A DNA stretch of 24,081 nucleotides from JANQIV01 sp050117315 (lineage in GTDB: Bacteria; Bacteroidota; Ignavibacteria; Ignavibacteriales; Melioribacteraceae): the NCBI GenBank assembly GCA_050117315.1, contig JASFMY010000112.1, positions 1 through 24,081 on the forward strand, read 5' to 3'. The notes under the pieces are model-generated. The model saw only the letters and a list, made by a program, of their open reading frames with translations, was not told where the DNA came from and made no database searches. The position numbers and the translations under genes are program-made. Positions within the stretch are counted from its first letter, which is position 1, and every line of letters starts with the position of its first letter. Of the stretch, positions 22,406 to 24,081 are shown one piece after another.

Positions 22406-22636
22406 TCATTCAAATAACTTATCTACTGGATTACTTATCAATAGCATTTTTGAAATATGAGCATAAATTTCAGTCGTTTTTGAGCTATTATGCCCCGGTA
22501 ATTCCTGAATGGATCTCATATCCGTATCTTGTCCAAGTAAGTGTGCGGCAAAACTATGGCCAACATATGGGGTGTAACTTCTGTTGTCCAGCAATAAGCG
22601 CATAAGCGGGATAAATACGAAACCATCTCCCTTAGT
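22406..22636 (-). pseudogene. Tyrosine recombinase, C-terminal fragment, decayed
   Basis: The frame is open from just after a TAG at 22639-22637 to the stop at 22406. It reads YTPYVGHSFAAHLLGQDTDMR, then SIQELPGHNSSKTTEIYAHIS and NPVDKLFE. This is the C-terminal catalytic part of a XerC/D- or integron-type integrase: HSFAAHLL (normally LRHSFATHLL), Q.LPGH (normally LLGH) and the Tyr nucleophile in TEIYAHIS. The catalytic Arg of the LRHS motif is replaced (VGHS), and everything upstream (catalytic Arg I, Lys, core-binding domain) is missing. It is inactive. Its closest resemblance is to Bacteroidota integrases with the KTTEIYTHIS motif, some of which are annotated as integron integrases. Confidence 0.8.
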
Positions 22637-22639
22637 CTA

Positions 22640-22938
22640 CGGGGATTTAATGCGATTCTTATTTTGTTAAGTGACTCGAATTTTCTCACACCTTTTATTC
22701 ACCCGGCTCTTTGTTTTATATTTACTGCCGTTACTGATTCCCGAATTGCAGAATAAGCATTCAGTGACGGGATTATTTCATTTTTATCTTTTGCTGCCTT
22801 TTCTCAAAACCCAGCTAAGTACCACCGTGGAAGGTGGCAGCAATGAAATCGTTTTACCAAAAATGAAAAAAGCTGCGCAATTGCTCAACCGTCAACTTAA
22901 TACGAAATATTTATTTTTTAGCAATAGCTCCAACTTTT
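22640..22938. other. Unexplained stretch between recombinase fragment and DUF2867 gene
   Basis: About 300 nt with no gene I can support. An imperfect dyad (22863-22885 with 22919-22942, 17 of 23 positions paired) and a small CCACC/GGTGG hairpin (about 22822-22837) are visible. Eight-base copies of CTACGGGG occur at 22637-22644 and 22952-22959, so a small inserted element is possible. A 98-codon plus-strand frame crosses the region but looks non-coding. Confidence 0.4.
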
Positions 22939-23529
22939 TCATAATGAATCCCTACGGGGCAAGTTGAAGAAAGGATGATTGACACACACAACTATGGGCT
23001 TTCCCGGAAAGGGATCCTGTGGAAAAGTCCGGGAATTTTGGGGTAATATTAACCTCTTTAATAATGATTTAACGACAAACTTATGCCCCAGTTTTACAGG
23101 TAGAAAATAGATTCTTCCCCAAATATTATTGAACTTAACAATTGTGCTTAGATATACCTCTGTTCTTTGTTCGGCTTCCTTTTTCATGACCGATATTCTG
23201 TAGTATAAATGCTTATCGTCTGAACCCATAACTATTTCATTCTCATTTTTTTCTATTATTGGAACCGGTTCAGAATTGACTTCCGAGTTTTTCGCAACGT
23301 TGTTAAATCTACCGGTTGTTAGATCAAACGGTTTTACGATAAGATAGTACCGTATTCGTAACGCAATATTAATCCAATTAGGAAGAGAAAGTATCTTTTC
23401 TGTTATTTCTTCAATAGTGTCCTCATTTTTTTTCTTAATCATGTAAGAGTCATAATAGTCAACGGTGGATAGATCCTTCAAAATCAATGTCCCGGCAGGT
23501 AATTCCTTTATTTTATTAATTTTTGCCAT
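22939..23529 (-). CDS. DUF2867 family protein with atypical C-terminal tail
   Basis: This 196-residue protein starts MAKINKIKELPAGTLILKDLS with an AAAGGAAA ribosome-binding site about 8 nt upstream. The DUF2867 pattern is visible: the DYYDSYMIKK opening, WINIALRIR, then the core VMGSDDKHLYYRISV (about 100-114) and WGRIYFLPVKLGHKFVVKSLLKRL at about 138-161. Relatives end near that last block. Here the frame continues for about 35 residues (LPQNSRTFPQDPFPGKP and onward to RRDSL) with unrelated composition, rich in Pro and Phe. The 3' end was probably replaced by foreign sequence, with the junction near 23042. The family has no firm function; some members resemble START/SRPBCC-like ligand-binding proteins. 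Confidence 0.8.
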   Translation of the reverse strand: MAKINKIKELPAGTLILKDLSTVDYYDSYMIKKKNEDTIEEITEKILSLPNWINIALRIRYYLIVKPFDLTTGRFNNVAKNSEVNSEPVPIIEKNENEIVMGSDDKHLYYRISVMKKEAEQRTEVYLSTIVKFNNIWGRIYFLPVKLGHKFVVKSLLKRLILPQNSRTFPQDPFPGKPIVVCVNHPFFNLPRRDSL

Positions 23530-23567
23530 GATTATTTCCTTTCAATATTGATTTTCTTTGCTCTTTA

Positions 23568-23596
23568 GATGTTCCCATTAATAAAACGGGAACATC
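23568..23596. repeat. Inverted repeat upstream of the DUF2867 gene
   Basis: GATGTTCCC (23568-23576) pairs perfectly with GGGAACATC (23588-23596), loop 11 nt. It lies 39 nt upstream of the DUF2867 start codon and downstream of the small membrane peptide gene. It may be an operator for DUF2867 or end transcription of the peptide gene. A partly similar ATGTTCCC recurs at 23609-23616. Confidence 0.5.
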
Positions 23597-23608
23597 ACAT
23601 ATAGGAGC

Positions 23609-23631
23609 ATGTTCCCTTATTGGGAATTTTT
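23609..23631 (+). terminator. Short hairpin with T tract
   Basis: TTCCC (23612-23616), loop TTATT, GGGAA (23622-23626; the fifth G/C pair closes the stem), followed by TTTTTG. On the plus strand this has the shape of a small intrinsic terminator, but no plus-strand gene precedes it. It shares the ATGTTCCC word with the repeat at 23568-23596, so both may instead belong to one regulatory or dyad-rich region. Confidence 0.3.
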
Positions 23632-23659
23632 GTTTCATAACACCTATATCTGTCGGAAA

Positions 23660-23809
23660 TTATTTACCTCTCCTATTCTTTATCAACATATAAATAGCGT
23701 GTGGCAGCACAAATATTGTAAATCCTCCAAGTGGAATCATGTAAACACCAATAAGTATTACAATAAGATATGACCATATAAACTGTCCGGGTATTTTTAA
23801 ATTGTTCAT
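23660..23809 (-). CDS. 49-residue membrane peptide
   Basis: ATG at 23809 opens a frame ending at TAA 23662-23660. The peptide is MNNLKIPGQF, then two hydrophobic segments (about 11-25 and 29-43) split by MIPLGG, then a basic end (KNRRGK). Such a pattern, with a positively charged cytoplasmic C-terminus, is what a real small inner-membrane protein looks like and is unlikely by chance in this AT-rich context. No strong ribosome-binding site or -7 box was found. Function unknown; it may be co-transcribed with the DUF2867 gene about 130 nt downstream. Confidence 0.55.
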   Translation of the reverse strand: MNNLKIPGQFIWSYLIVILIGVYMIPLGGFTIFVLPHAIYMLIKNRRGK

Positions 23810-24081
23810 TTCAATATATACACAAGCCGAAAAAAATATGCGGAGGACTGTTTAAAGAAGAAAAAAAAAGTTAACTTGATAAATATGAAAAACGAGTTAA
23901 CAGATAGCGAAAAGAGGGAACTAAAAAAATACCATAGAACAATCAAGGATGGGAAAAAAAGGGGGAACAAAAAGAAATAAAAAGTAATACAGGTAGATCA
24001 CGACTTAATATAAATGGGATTTAGAATCCCCAAAGTCAAGAAATATTATACCACGAAGACGAAACGATAAATGCTGAGGCA
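23810..24081. other. Right-edge stretch, mostly no supported gene
   Basis: AT- and purine-rich sequence with long A runs. Apart from one possible 31-codon plus-strand frame (23885-23980), nothing recognisable was seen: no promoter match, tRNA or strong dyad. The region is divergent from the minus-strand block to its left. Confidence 0.4.
23885..23980 (+). CDS. Possible 31-residue basic peptide
   Basis: ATG at 23885 to TAA at 23980 gives MKNELTDSEKRELKKYHRTI followed by a Lys/Arg/Gly-rich end. The composition is peptide-like and amphipathic, but the sequence is simply A-rich, so chance is a fair explanation. An AAAAAAAAAGTTAACTTGATAA context upstream offers no ribosome-binding site. Listed only as a candidate. 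Confidence 0.2.
   Translation: MKNELTDSEKRELKKYHRTIKDGKKRGNKKK

Noticed and set aside
22671..22967. 98-codon plus-strand frame
   Set aside because: No family resemblance, no ribosome-binding site, Leu/Phe-rich low-complexity start, and it runs through a dyad and into the 3' end of the opposite-strand DUF2867 gene.
1..24081. CRISPR arrays, tRNA or rRNA genes
   Set aside because: No regularly spaced direct repeats and no cloverleaf or rRNA-like sequence were found by reading both strands; small divergent tRNAs cannot be fully excluded without a covariance search.

Overview
The window is AT-rich and its gene set and promoter style suggest the Bacteroidota/Chlorobiota/Ignavibacteriota side of Bacteria, most likely an ignavibacterial or similar lineage (inference). 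Several genes are preceded by the TAnnTTTG -7 box typical of the Bacteroidota primary sigma factor. The clearest are rpsT and a DUF6364-type antitoxin, each with a TTG exactly 20 nt upstream. The gene content fits too: BatA/VWA membrane protein, SpoIID-like protein, RMDN-like TPR lipoprotein-size secreted protein, a NusG paralogue, and queD/queE.

Layout. 1-1400: two IS4-type transposase genes in tandem on the minus strand. One runs off the left edge. The other carries an in-frame TGA and a probably truncated 3' end. 1540-6750 (plus): PAS hybrid histidine kinase, orphan NusG-like factor, YhaM-like OB-fold/HD nuclease, TPR protein, class III-type sirtuin and a DUF1697 protein, the last four tightly spaced. 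6757-7808 (minus): queE-queD (7-deazaguanine/queuosine precursor synthesis), overlapping by one base. 7932-8281: rpsT with a textbook promoter and a bidirectional terminator shared with a convergent GlmU-like nucleotidyltransferase. 9818-11889 (plus): small outer-membrane beta-barrel protein, a decayed coding stretch, then a stand-alone TfoX C-terminal-domain protein coupled to a small TMEM163/CDF-like cation transporter. 12097-19218 (minus): a compact five-gene unit spoIID-like > GT4 glycosyltransferase > BatA/VWA protein > hflX > creD-like, with 1-4 nt overlaps between the first four genes.

19340-23810 (minus, accessory): alpha/beta hydrolase, small membrane protein plus DUF3795 protein, a DUF6364/PIN toxin-antitoxin pair, a decayed tyrosine recombinase, an unexplained stretch of about 300 bp, a DUF2867 protein with an odd C-terminal tail, and a 49-residue membrane peptide. 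The first units are separated by short dyad sequences carrying GTTRRRY/RYYYAAC-like core motifs. The whole looks like a small, decaying integron-like gene-cassette region, and it is the most interesting part of the window.

The most concrete single-base observation is at the membrane protein/DUF3795 junction. It reads ATAA where a coupled pair normally has ATGA, so the DUF3795 frame, intact in all its Cys-rich domain, has AUA where its start codon should be.
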